Assembly (NCBI RefSeq): GCF_035916875.1
Contig: NZ_JAXUHN010000079.1
Span: 1-23,576 of the forward strand
Source of the DNA: Methylomicrobium sp035916875
GTDB taxonomy: Bacteria > Pseudomonadota > Gammaproteobacteria > Methylococcales > Methylomonadaceae
Direction of reading: 5' to 3'
Length of the DNA stretch: 23,576 nt
Shown: positions 1 through 7,486 of the stretch, piece after piece
Position numbering within the stretch: position 1 is the stretch's first letter
Layout of the letters: every line of letters begins with the position of its first letter
The notes under the pieces: model-generated
Seen by the model: only the letters and a program-made list of their open reading frames with translations
Databases searched by the model: none
What the model was told of the DNA's origin: nothing
Program-made: the position numbers and the translations under genes

Positions 1-106
1 GCTCCCTCTCCTGCTGGAGAGGGTTGGGGTGAGGAGGATCAAAAATAAGGAAAAATACTTTATTTTGATCCCCTCATCCCAGCCTTCTCCCGAAGGGAGA
101 AGGAGC
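1..106. repeat. REP-like double-hairpin palindrome
   Basis: The first 44 bases and bases 63-106 are imperfect inverted copies of each other. Each arm contains its own hairpin: bases 4-11 pair with 16-23, and 83-91 pair with 95-103. The whole block can therefore fold as one long cruciform or as two stem-loops. This architecture is typical of dispersed intergenic REP/BIME-type repeats of gammaproteobacteria. It lies just past the stop of the bacterioferritin gene, so it may also act as a transcription terminator or mRNA stabiliser for it. The element starts at the window edge and may extend further left. Confidence 0.7.
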
Positions 107-169
107 GAAGCTTCTCTTAATTTAATGGCATTGGCCCTCGCCCTCGGTGCTGCCGTCGCAGTTGGCTGG

Positions 170-637
170 TTAAATCTGCGATTGCAAATAGTTTTCCAGC
201 CCTAGCCGGTCGATCAAACCCAATTGTTTTTCCAGCCAGTGCGTGTGATCGTCTTCGGTGTCCGCCAGCATCGCCTGCAGAATTTCGCGCGTTTGGTAAT
301 CGTGCTGGTTTTCGCAAATCGCAATTACTTGGCGCAACGCTGCGACCACGCTAAGCTCCAATGCCAAATCGTTTTTCAACATCTCTGGGACGCTGCCGCC
401 GACGCGCAAAGGATCGCGTTTCGATAAATCGGGTGTCCCTTCCAGAAACAAAATGCGTTTAATCAAGGCGTCGGCATGGCCTAATTCGTCCTGCACCTCA
501 TGGCTGATACGTTCGTACAGTTTATCGAATCCCCAGTTTTGATACATTCGGGAATGAATGAAATATTGATCTGCGGCGGTTAATTCGCCGGCCAATAATT
601 GATTTAACTGCTCGATGATTTGTTTGTCGCCTTTCAT
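170..637 (-). CDS. Bacterioferritin, FtnA/BfrA type lacking the heme-ligand Met
   Basis: A 155-residue ferritin-like four-helix protein of the 24-mer iron-storage shell, which oxidises Fe(II) at a di-iron centre and mineralises it in the cavity. The ferroxidase ligands are in place: E18, E51, H54, E94, and E128/H131 as an ExxH pair. The residue that binds heme in classical bacterioferritin (Met52 of E. coli Bfr) is Leu52 here. Together with the segments DQYFIHSRMY, DTEDDH and the C-terminus ENYLQSQI, this matches the Pseudomonas FtnA (formerly BfrA) subfamily, which does not bind heme. I chose the ATG at 637 rather than the upstream ATG at 664 because an AGGAG ribosome site precedes it at good spacing and the MKGDKQ start is the family N-terminus. 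It lies beside Fur-controlled iron-uptake genes. A heteropolymer with a heme-binding Bfr encoded elsewhere is possible. Confidence 0.93.
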   Translation of the reverse strand: MKGDKQIIEQLNQLLAGELTAADQYFIHSRMYQNWGFDKLYERISHEVQDELGHADALIKRILFLEGTPDLSKRDPLRVGGSVPEMLKNDLALELSVVAALRQVIAICENQHDYQTREILQAMLADTEDDHTHWLEKQLGLIDRLGLENYLQSQI

Positions 638-724
638 ACGCTGTGCTCCTGATCGCCAAAGCAAACGAAGCGTCTTCGTTCGCTTAAAAAAGCGGTTCGC
701 CGGATTGCCGATCCGCTGTTTGGG

Positions 725-753
725 ATTATAAGCGCTACGGTAAAAGCCGGCAA
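725..753 (-). promoter_or_regulatory. Probable sigma70 promoter of the bacterioferritin gene
   Basis: On the minus strand there is a TTGCCG -35 hexamer (bases 748-753) and a perfect TATAAT -10 (bases 725-730), separated by 17 bases. It lies about 90 bases upstream of the start codon. The leader contains a 7-bp hairpin with a 3-base loop (664-680). No Fur-like box is visible, in contrast to the receptor promoter further on. Confidence 0.6.
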
Positions 754-789
754 TCGCTAGGGCAGAACCTTATCGCTTATGCCATCGAA

Positions 790-970
790 GCAATATTACA
801 TATATTACATACCGGATTGCCGCGCTATGTCAGCGCTCTCTCGCTCTTCAAGCCCTTCCACTTCTGCGATTACGGCGGGCCTGCCGCTCAGAATTCTCTG
901 GGCTCTGCTCGATGCGCTCAGTATCGGCGCGTTGGGCAGCGGATTATTTTTTATGGCTAAAAAACGCTGA
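790..970 (+). pseudogene. 3' remnant of a PepSY-family membrane protein, frameshifted
   Basis: Two reading frames join to give the characteristic C-terminal end of long PepSY-domain transmembrane proteins. Frame 1 (to about base 875) reads YVSALSLFKPFHFCDYGG. Frame 2 (from about 876) continues LPLRILWALLDALSIGALG and then SGLFFMAKKR before the stop at 968-970. The W/F-x-DYGG...LPLRxLWALLD...LGSGL pattern is what I recall from the last membrane helix of this family. The join needs a one-base frameshift, and nothing upstream of about base 790 extends the similarity, so I read it as a decayed tail. No function is expected. The alternative is a coincidental short ORF. Confidence 0.5.
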
Positions 971-1134
971 CCCGGTGGCAAATTTGGACCGGTCCGGCAA
1001 TACCGGGTTTGTTGAGCGCCGGCGGACTGATCGCCGCGCTGCTTGACGACGGCGTTGGCGATACGTTGTCCTGGCTCGTCAACGCCGCGCCGCTGCTGAT
1101 TGTCTTCCTCTATGTCGTCAGCGATAAGCATTAA
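961..1134 (+). CDS. Small two-helix membrane protein remnant without a clear start
   Basis: An open frame of 57 codons ends in TAA at 1132-1134 and encodes WQIWTGPAIPGLLSAGG, then a hydrophilic DDGVGDTLSW turn, then a second hydrophobic helix ending VVSDKH. Small proteins of this pattern (a helix starting WQIW, a GDG.WD.LSW turn, a second helix) commonly follow PepSY genes in iron-uptake loci, from family memory. Here the frame is closed upstream by TAA at 958-960. No ATG or GTG precedes the conserved part; the nearest candidate is CTG at 967. It overlaps the end of the PepSY remnant, as expected for an old operon neighbour. It is either expressed from a non-canonical start or decaying with its neighbour. 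Confidence 0.4.
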   Translation, partial: KTLTRWQIWTGPAIPGLLSAGGLIAALLDDGVGDTLSWLVNAAPLLIVFLYVVSDKH

Positions 1135-1190
1135 ACTGGCAAATTCGCTGAAGACGGTCTTTCCCCGGAAATGTAAGTTATATCTTACGC

Positions 1191-1218
1191 TTGACAGTGT
1201 GATCAAATATATTATAAT
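1191..1218 (+). promoter_or_regulatory. Consensus sigma70 promoter of the siderophore receptor operon
   Basis: A perfect TTGACA -35 (1191-1196) and a perfect TATAAT -10 (1213-1218) are separated by 16 bases, about 140 bases upstream of the receptor start. Such a strong promoter needs a repressor, and a Fur box overlaps its -10. Confidence 0.85.
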
Positions 1219-1231
1219 GAGAATCATTATC
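1213..1231 (+). promoter_or_regulatory. Fur box overlapping the -10 element
   Basis: The 19 bases match 17 of the 19 positions of the classical Fur consensus GATAATGATAATCATTATC, with mismatches at the first and ninth positions. The box begins exactly at the -10 hexamer, so Fur-Fe(II) would block RNA polymerase. This predicts strong induction of the receptor and the PepSY gene under iron limitation. Confidence 0.9.
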
Positions 1232-1360
1232 GTTTGCGGGTTTCTTCATAGTCGCTCACAACTTAACGCAAACGTCCGACTAACGATCTTAATTTAGCCA
1301 CCCAGCGTCTCCTGCCAGGCAGCCAGCAATGATAAAAATGCAAACTGATAAGGGGACCTT

Positions 1361-3532
1361 ATGTACGCAACCGATAAAAAACCCGGCATGGCCAGATGGC
1401 AAAGGGGTATGCTGTTACCTATGGGCGCCGTCCTAAGCGGCGCCGTGTTCGCGGCCGAACCGGCAACAGTGCCGGCACAAAGCGATGAAGAAGTTGTTTT
1501 GGAAAGCGTCGAGGTCAAGGCCGAGCGCAATAAGAAACCCAACGAGACCCATGGCTATCAGGCCATAAGCAACTCCACCGCCGTCAAGACCGACACCGCC
1601 CTGATCGATCTGCCGCAGTCGCTGACCGTCATTACCGAGGAATTGATCAAGGATCAAAACATGCAGAGCATAGCCGACACGATACGTTATGCGCCGGGTG
1701 TTGGTATCGCCCAGGGCGAAGGCAATCGCGATACGCCGATATTTCGGGGCAACAGTTCGACGTCGGATATGTATGTGGACGGCATTCGCGACGATGTGCA
1801 GTATTATCGCGATCTTTACAACGTCGAACGGGTCGATGTCCTTAAAGGTCCCAACGCGATGATTTTCGGCCGCGGCGGCTCGGGCGGCCTGATTAACCGC
1901 GCCACCAAGCAGGCCGACTGGAACACGGCCCGAGAAATGAATTTTCAGGTCGGCTCCTTCGATAAATGGCGGCTGACCGGCGACTTCGACCAGGCCATCA
2001 ACGACAGCTTGGCCGTGCGCCTGACCAGCATGTGGGAGAACTCCCGCAGCTACCGCGACGGGTTCGATGCCGGACGCTGGGGCGTCAACCCGACCGTAGC
2101 CTGGAAACCCAACGATCAGACCAAAGTAACGCTCGGTTATGAGCACTACCAGGATGACCGCGTCGCAGATCGCGGGATTTCCTCATATCAGGGGCGCCCG
2201 GTCAAAACCGATGTCTCCACGTTTTTCGGCGACCCGAATCGCAGTCCGACCGGGACAACGGTCGATTCCTTCAATGCCTTGCTGGAGCACGATTTCGGCG
2301 GCGGAGTCTCGGTTCGCAACCGCACCCGTTACGCCATCTACGACAAGTTCTATCAGAACATATTCCCCGGCGCGGTCAATGCCGCCGGCACTCAAGTCGC
2401 CATTTCGGCCTACAACAACGCGACTCAGCGCGAGAATTTCTTCAATCAAACCGATCTGACGTTTGCACTGGATACCGGCCCCTTTAAACACAAGTTCCTG
2501 ACCGGTGCCGAGTTCGGCCATCAGGAAACCGATAATTTTCGGAATACCGGCTATTTTACCGACGTGGGCGCTAACGCTACGTCGGTCAATGTTGCGCTGG
2601 CGAATCCAAGATATAACGGCCCCGTCACTTTCCGCCAAAGCGCCACCGACGCCAACAATCACGGCGTGGCGACCATCGCGGCCGGTTACGTGCAAGACCA
2701 AATCGAGTTGAGCCGGCATTGGCAGGCCATTCTCGGGTTGCGTTATGACCGTTTCGAAGTCGATTTCCGCAATAATCGAAACGGCCAAAACTTTGCCACC
2801 CAAGACAATCTGGTGTCGCCGCGCGGAGGACTGGTTTTCAAACCGTTTGACGACAACTTCTCCTTATATGCCAATTACAGCATCGCCTATGTACCGAGGG
2901 CTGGCGAACAGCTGGCATCGCTGTCATTGACTAACAAGGCGCTAAAACCGGAAGAATTTAGAAATTACGAACTGGGCGCTAAATGGGATATTACGCCCGT
3001 GTTGTCAACAACTCTGGCCTTTTATCAGTTAGACCGTCTCAATGCGCTTGCCACCGATCCCAACAATTCGGCGGTGTCGTTTTTGGTCGACGGCCAGCGT
3101 ACGCGGGGAATAGAACTGGGGGTGAGCGGCAACATTACCGACGCCTGGAGTGTCATTGGAGGCTATGCCTATCAGAATGGCGAAATCACCAAAAGCCTAT
3201 CGGCCAATGCCCAGGCCGGCGCCACCCTGGCTCAGGTACCGGAACACACCTTCTCGCTGTGGAACCGTTATGACATTACACCGCATTGGGGCGTCGGCCT
3301 GGGCTCGATATATCGCAGTAAGATGTTTGCGGCCACCGATAATAAAGTCACTCTGCCGGGCTATCTGCGCTTCGATGCGGCCGTCTACTACAAGGTTAAT
3401 AAAAATATCCAAGTGCAAGTGAATGTCGAAAATCTCTTCGACAAGGAATATTACGCCTCGGCGAACAGCAACAACAATATCACCCCGGGTTCGCCGATCG
3501 CCGCCAACGCGGTATTCAGCATGAAGTTCTAG
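1361..3532 (+). CDS. TonB-dependent siderophore receptor (Fiu-like, catecholate type)
   Basis: A 723-residue outer-membrane receptor that imports a ferric siderophore using energy from TonB-ExbBD. Residues 1-32 form a signal peptide with an extended N-region and a cleavage site around AVFAAE. A TonB-box-like stretch, VVLESVEVKA, follows. The plug domain (about residues 70-180) contains LPQSLTVITEELIKDQ, the APGVG segment, the YVDGIRDD motif and VDVLKGPNAMIFGRG. The rest is a 22-strand beta barrel ending in VFSMKF, with the terminal phenylalanine needed for outer-membrane insertion. Overall it resembles E. coli Fiu and the TIGR01783 siderophore receptors. The substrate cannot be read from sequence; a catecholate or hydroxamate ferric complex is likely. 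An AGGGG ribosome site lies 6 bases before the ATG. It is driven by the Fur-controlled promoter and followed after 32 bases by a PepSY/TM gene, a recurrent pairing. Confidence 0.93.
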   Translation: MYATDKKPGMARWQRGMLLPMGAVLSGAVFAAEPATVPAQSDEEVVLESVEVKAERNKKPNETHGYQAISNSTAVKTDTALIDLPQSLTVITEELIKDQNMQSIADTIRYAPGVGIAQGEGNRDTPIFRGNSSTSDMYVDGIRDDVQYYRDLYNVERVDVLKGPNAMIFGRGGSGGLINRATKQADWNTAREMNFQVGSFDKWRLTGDFDQAINDSLAVRLTSMWENSRSYRDGFDAGRWGVNPTVAWKPNDQTKVTLGYEHYQDDRVADRGISSYQGRPVKTDVSTFFGDPNRSPTGTTVDSFNALLEHDFGGGVSVRNRTRYAIYDKFYQNIFPGAVNAAGTQVAISAYNNATQRENFFNQTDLTFALDTGPFKHKFLTGAEFGHQETDNFRNTGYFTDVGANATSVNVALANPRYNGPVTFRQSATDANNHGVATIAAGYVQDQIELSRHWQAILGLRYDRFEVDFRNNRNGQNFATQDNLVSPRGGLVFKPFDDNFSLYANYSIAYVPRAGEQLASLSLTNKALKPEEFRNYELGAKWDITPVLSTTLAFYQLDRLNALATDPNNSAVSFLVDGQRTRGIELGVSGNITDAWSVIGGYAYQNGEITKSLSANAQAGATLAQVPEHTFSLWNRYDITPHWGVGLGSIYRSKMFAATDNKVTLPGYLRFDAAVYYKVNKNIQVQVNVENLFDKEYYASANSNNNITPGSPIAANAVFSMKF

Positions 3533-3564
3533 CATCCTTAAATCAATTCCAGACACGGAGCCAC

Positions 3565-4263
3565 ATGCACATATCCACTCATGCTGCCGTCGAACCCCGC
3601 CGGAAATCCGGCGGCGGCTACCTATTCTTGCCGAAACGCTGGGCGCGCGGTAAAGTGCTGAAATGGCTGCGACGCACCCACGGCTGGATCGGGCTGTGGG
3701 GCGCGTCGTTGGGTCTGCTATTCGGCGGATCCGGCATCTTGTTGAATCATCATGAAGTGATGAAAATTCCGGCCGCCAAGGTCGAAAAGACCGAAGTGCA
3801 ATTGGCGCTGCCGGAGCCGCTTCCTGCCGATCCGCAAGCGCTGGCAGCCTGGCTCGGGCACGCAGTCAAGCTGAACCCCCGCCATGCCAAAATTCTCCGC
3901 GAGTCGGCCAAAACGGTGACCTGGAACGGTGTCAGCGTCGAGCAGCCTCCGCGCTGGCAGGTCACGTTGCGCACGCCCCGGCAATCGGTGCAGGCGGAAT
4001 ACTGGCCTGGAAACCGTTTCGTCACCGTCAAACGCGGCGCCGGCAATGTATTTTCGCTGTTGACGAATTTACACAAAGGCGTCGGCATGAATGTCGGCTG
4101 GGTGCTGCTCGCCGATACGTTGGCCAGCGGCCTGATCGTGTTGAGCTTGACCGGCATCCTGCTGTGGACGCGTCTGCACGGCACGCGGCTTGCCGCCGCG
4201 GGACTGGGGCTCGGATCGCTCGGTCTGGCTATCACGTTGGCTTGGCAGGCGCTTGGCGGCTGA
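3565..4263 (+). CDS. PepSY-associated transmembrane protein
   Basis: A 232-residue inner-membrane protein of the PepSY_TM family. A basic cytoplasmic N-terminus leads to the motif RRTHGWIGLWG and a first helix (about residues 41-60). A periplasmic domain of about 110 residues follows, with a PepSY-like pattern (WQVTLRTPRQSVQAEYWPG). After the conserved LHKGVGMNVGW there is a second helix ending ILLWTR, and then a third, very hydrophobic C-terminal helix. Proteins of this type are encoded next to TonB receptors and are thought to help release or reduce iron from siderophores in the periplasm; in some bacteria related proteins are ferri-siderophore reductases. That function is inferred from context here. 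It lies 32 bases after the receptor and probably shares its Fur-repressed transcript. Confidence 0.8.
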   Translation: MHISTHAAVEPRRKSGGGYLFLPKRWARGKVLKWLRRTHGWIGLWGASLGLLFGGSGILLNHHEVMKIPAAKVEKTEVQLALPEPLPADPQALAAWLGHAVKLNPRHAKILRESAKTVTWNGVSVEQPPRWQVTLRTPRQSVQAEYWPGNRFVTVKRGAGNVFSLLTNLHKGVGMNVGWVLLADTLASGLIVLSLTGILLWTRLHGTRLAAAGLGLGSLGLAITLAWQALGG

Positions 4264-4572
4264 ACGTGCGACACATCAGACCGCTAGCGTTTTATTAAGG
4301 TGTCGTCGACCATGGGATGATCTCCCAAAAGGTCGGCATTTGTTCTCGGCGCACATTATCATTCTTGTTTTTGAAGACAGTTTATGCGTCCGGTGACGGA
4401 ATGCGAGTTGGAGTGAATATCGAAGGTCCAAATGACGGCGGTGCCTTGACACGACCGTCGATAAAACGGCATCCGTACTACGGGTTATTTCGGCAAAATC
4501 GGCCATTAAAATCCCGTTAAAAATTAAAACAGTCCTGGTCGTTTCGCTCAGTCAATCCTCTGGAAACGACGT
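4264..4572. other. Intergenic region without a convincing gene
   Basis: About 310 bases between the PepSY gene and the lipase-like fragment. Short open frames exist on both strands (for example minus 4276-4506), but their compositions are arginine- and serine-rich and they have no ribosome site, so I do not call them. A short AATGATAAT stretch (minus strand, near 4355-4365) resembles half a Fur site but is not convincing. I see no clear terminator. Confidence 0.6.
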
Positions 4573-5020
4573 CTATTCTGCGAGTTCTCCGTAATTTAAT
4601 CGCCCCGTCCCCGAAAACAACGTCATTTCACCTGCTGCTGCAAAAGTCTCCGGTAAGTCGTCGCATATCGTCCAAAATACTCTTGGCCTGCCCAATCGTT
4701 GCTCTAATCGCCAGTACGTATCGATTCGGATGATTTTTACTTTTATACAAGAGCCAAGCATTCTCGAAAGCGCCGAAGCCATTGTCGCTCGGATTCTCTC
4801 CCAGCCCGTCGCGGCTATCATAGGCCTTTTCCCAAGCGTCAAGATTTGCGATGAAATTGCTGTCGCTGGCATTTTTGGGATCGATTCTGCTGTCCTGATC
4901 GTTCAGTTCGATACAGAATTCGATCATCTGTTTCGCCTCTTCGGCGTTAAAACCGCAATTATCGATTTGATGGGTCAACATGTCGCGTTGTCTTTCTAAT
5001 ACGGGATTGATTTGGGTCAT
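4573..5020 (-). pseudogene. Possible lipase-like protein, N-terminal fragment with frameshift
   Basis: Starting at ATG 5020 the frame encodes 130 residues. Its middle, ENAWLLYKSKNHPNRYVLAI followed by RATIGQAKSILDD, resembles the entry into the alpha/beta-hydrolase core of lipase (class 3)-like proteins (typically NAxYxxx...YxLVIRGT...LDD). After LDD the frame runs into a short basic tail and stops at 4628. In the next frame an equivalent ...DDLPETFAAAGEMTLF segment continues to a stop at 4573. Joining the two frames gives a more natural continuation, so a one-base frameshift near 4665 is likely. The GxSxG nucleophile and the remaining catalytic triad are absent, so any product would not be an active lipase. 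Alternatively, 4628-5020 is an unrelated 130-residue hypothetical protein. The ribosome site is weak. Confidence 0.4.
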
Positions 5021-5230
5021 TGATGGGCGCCTATTCGTATTGTATTTTTATTTTTTTCCTGATCGAAAACTTGGCAGCTTTGCGTTCGATCCTGTCGGCA
5101 TTGGAAGGTCCTTGTATCGACATACAGCCAGAGCTTATCATTCGTCGCCCAGTTGCTGCAAACAACCGCTATCGCCGAACTTGCGAATACCCCTTATACT
5201 AACGAAAATAACCGGATAGACTCTCTGCCA

Positions 5231-5908
5231 ATGCCGATCAATCACCTGATCTTACTGCTGTATTTGCTGACCTTTCCGGCAACCGCCGCCGAGGTTGCGC
5301 TCGATATCGGTCATTCCCGGAACAATCCTGGCGTGGTCAGCGCCGGCGGCATACCCGAGTGGGAATTGAACCGCCAACTCGCGCTGGCAGTGGCCGCCCG
5401 CCTGCAACGGATCGGCATCAGTTACCGCTTGATCGGCGCGGATGGCGATATGGAGGTATTAACCGACCGTACTGCCTTGGCGAAAAAAGATACGCTTTTT
5501 ATTTCGCTGCATCACGATTCGGTCCAGCCGGAATGGCTGGCGCATGTAGATCGCTATAGCGGGTATTCGCTGTTCGTCTCACGTCAAAATCGGAAACTTC
5601 ACGGCAGCCTTGCCTGCGCCAAGCAGATCGGCGACCGGCTGCTTGCGACCAGCTTCCATCCCTCCCGTTATCATGCGACAGCGGTAAAGGGCGAAAATCG
5701 GCCGTTTGCGGATCAAAGCCGCGGCATCCATTACTATGACGGGCTGGCGGTGTTGCGCACTGCACATCAACCCGCCGTCCTCATTGAAGCCGGCGTGGCC
5801 GTCAATCCGCAGGACGAAATCAGCGTAACCGGCACAGAGGGGCGTGGCCGAGTGTCTGAGGCAATCGCTCAGGCTATCGCGGGATGTTTAAAAACACTGC
5901 GAAAGTAA
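5231..5908 (+). CDS. N-acetylmuramoyl-L-alanine amidase (Amidase_3 family)
   Basis: A 225-residue periplasmic zinc amidase that cleaves the bond between N-acetylmuramic acid and the stem peptide of peptidoglycan. I chose the ATG at 5231, not earlier in-frame codons, because it gives a typical signal peptide (MPINHLILLLYLLTFPATAA, cleaved before E21). The zinc ligands are visible as H28 in DIGHS, E45 in PEWELN and H94 in ISLHHDS, with the catalytic glutamate E186 in VLIEAGV. The protein is shorter than AmiA/B/C of E. coli and has no AMIN or SPOR domain, so it is a stand-alone catalytic domain. It is followed after 69 bases by an exported protein of unknown function on the same strand, probably co-transcribed. 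Confidence 0.9.
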   Translation: MPINHLILLLYLLTFPATAAEVALDIGHSRNNPGVVSAGGIPEWELNRQLALAVAARLQRIGISYRLIGADGDMEVLTDRTALAKKDTLFISLHHDSVQPEWLAHVDRYSGYSLFVSRQNRKLHGSLACAKQIGDRLLATSFHPSRYHATAVKGENRPFADQSRGIHYYDGLAVLRTAHQPAVLIEAGVAVNPQDEISVTGTEGRGRVSEAIAQAIAGCLKTLRK

Positions 5909-5977
5909 GTCGTTCTCTTCGAAACGGAGGGGGAAATAGCAGCTCCTCCATTGTGATCATAAGGCAAGAGGCAGTAA

Positions 5978-7486
5978 ATGAGGGCAACATTCTTCTATCA
6001 AACCCGATCGCAAATAGCAGTTGTCTTGCTGCCGGTTATGTTCGGCTTTGGCTGCACACAACCCGCCATGCGCGTCGAACCGCTCGCCCCCGAAGAAAAT
6101 GCTTGCCTAATCTGGTATCAGAAACTGGATAAACGGCTGTCTGACTACGAACTGATCGATCCATCCACCGCGAAAATCACCGGCGTTCCCTTCCTGCGAG
6201 CCAACCGCTTTCTCGCTACTTTCCGCACGCAGAGCTTGACCGATACAGCCTATGCGGAATGGCTGGAACGCATGCGACAGCTGGATGCCTCGTTGCGTAT
6301 CAACGAAACGGCCAATCTGCCGCCAGCCGCTGTAAACGATGTGCTTGGCGAAGCGCCCTTGCCGGGCTCTCTCGATCGGGTGTTGCAGCAATGCGGCAGC
6401 CGTCTCGTCAAAGCGACTTTGCGTCAACCAGAGTTCGCGCCGCTGTTCCGGCAGCAAATCCAAATCCCAGACGCCTATCGAAGCTGGCAACGCATCGCCG
6501 GCGCGTATTGGCTCACGCAATTTCCGGCCAAACTCGCGCTGAAAATTCTGCATAAAAAACTTGCCGAAAGCTTTACACAACAACTTGACGATTTGCCTGT
6601 GCAAGGCCGCCTGATCCGCTATGCGCCTGCGGAAACCCGCCAATTAACCGCCAACGAAATTACCGCGATGCTGCGCGCGGCTTATCAAAATCCATTGGGC
6701 ATTCCCGTACTTTCCGGCGAAGAACTGGGACGCTTGTTCAACCACTACGCGCCCATCTGGGAAATCGATACTCGCAACGATACAGACAAAATTGGCGAGG
6801 CGGTTTTGAATGATTACGGCGAGCCGCGCATCGACACACGGCGTCCGGTCGTCTATCAAAATTACGCTTATACCCGCCGGCAAGGCCGTATCCTGTTGCA
6901 GTTGATCTATCAAATCTGGCTGCCGGCACGACAAAAAAGCGGGCTGACCGATTTGTACGGCGGCAAATTGGACAGCGTGATCTGGCGGATCACATTGAGC
7001 CCCGAAGGCGCTCCGATCGCATATGACAGCATCCATGCCTGCGGTTGTTATTATCTGCTGTTCCCCGGCCGACACTATCGGAGCATTTCGCCAACAGACG
7101 GCGCGGAAGCGGTGCTAAGCCCGAAACATATCGACGATATAAAGCCAGGACAGCGTCTGTTGCTACGGTTCGAAAGCCGCACGCATTATCTACTGCAAAC
7201 AGCGATCAGCGCGCAACCCGGCAAGACGCCGTCGATCCGTTATCAAACTCGGGCTTACGACGCCCTGCTGTCGCTGCCGCTGCCGGACGGAACGAGGCGC
7301 AGCCTTTTCGGTCCGGACGGGATTATCGCGTCCAGCGCGCGCTCCGAATGCTTTTTACTCTGGCCGTTCGGCGTGCCGAGCCCCGGCGCGATGCGGCAAT
7401 GGGGTGTACATGCAATCGCTTTAACCGGCAAGCGTTATTTCGACGACCCTTATTTGTTCGAGCATCTTCTCGCCGAAGATTTATAA
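5978..7486 (+). CDS. Unrecognised 502-residue exported protein
   Basis: I do not recognise a family. The N-terminus has an export signal: basic residues, a hydrophobic run IAVVLLPVMFGFG and a cysteine at residue 26. This could be a lipoprotein signal, although the GFGC lipobox lacks the usual Leu at -3. The mature part is soluble, with alternating helical and beta-rich segments and a central/C-terminal region containing LDSVIWRITLSPEGAPIAYD followed by a CGCYYLLFPG motif that could bind metal or form disulfides. An AGAGG ribosome site precedes the ATG. It is downstream of the amidase, which suggests an envelope role, but that is inference. Its 3' end overlaps mutS on the other strand: both genes use the palindrome TTATAA (7481-7486) as their stop codon. 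Confidence 0.75.
   Translation: MRATFFYQTRSQIAVVLLPVMFGFGCTQPAMRVEPLAPEENACLIWYQKLDKRLSDYELIDPSTAKITGVPFLRANRFLATFRTQSLTDTAYAEWLERMRQLDASLRINETANLPPAAVNDVLGEAPLPGSLDRVLQQCGSRLVKATLRQPEFAPLFRQQIQIPDAYRSWQRIAGAYWLTQFPAKLALKILHKKLAESFTQQLDDLPVQGRLIRYAPAETRQLTANEITAMLRAAYQNPLGIPVLSGEELGRLFNHYAPIWEIDTRNDTDKIGEAVLNDYGEPRIDTRRPVVYQNYAYTRRQGRILLQLIYQIWLPARQKSGLTDLYGGKLDSVIWRITLSPEGAPIAYDSIHACGCYYLLFPGRHYRSISPTDGAEAVLSPKHIDDIKPGQRLLLRFESRTHYLLQTAISAQPGKTPSIRYQTRAYDALLSLPLPDGTRRSLFGPDGIIASSARSECFLLWPFGVPSPGAMRQWGVHAIALTGKRYFDDPYLFEHLLAEDL

Noticed and set aside
805..1227. Minus-strand frame of 140 codons opposite the PepSY remnant
   Set aside because: Its start lies inside the Fur-controlled promoter, it has no ribosome site, and the plus strand carries the recognisable PepSY-type pattern.
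1433..2146. Minus-strand frame of 237 codons inside the receptor gene
   Set aside because: Antisense shadow of the TonB receptor; no recognisable motif or ribosome site.
4350..4370. Second Fur-like site in the intergenic region
   Set aside because: Only about half of the consensus is present, and no gene start lies in a suitable position.
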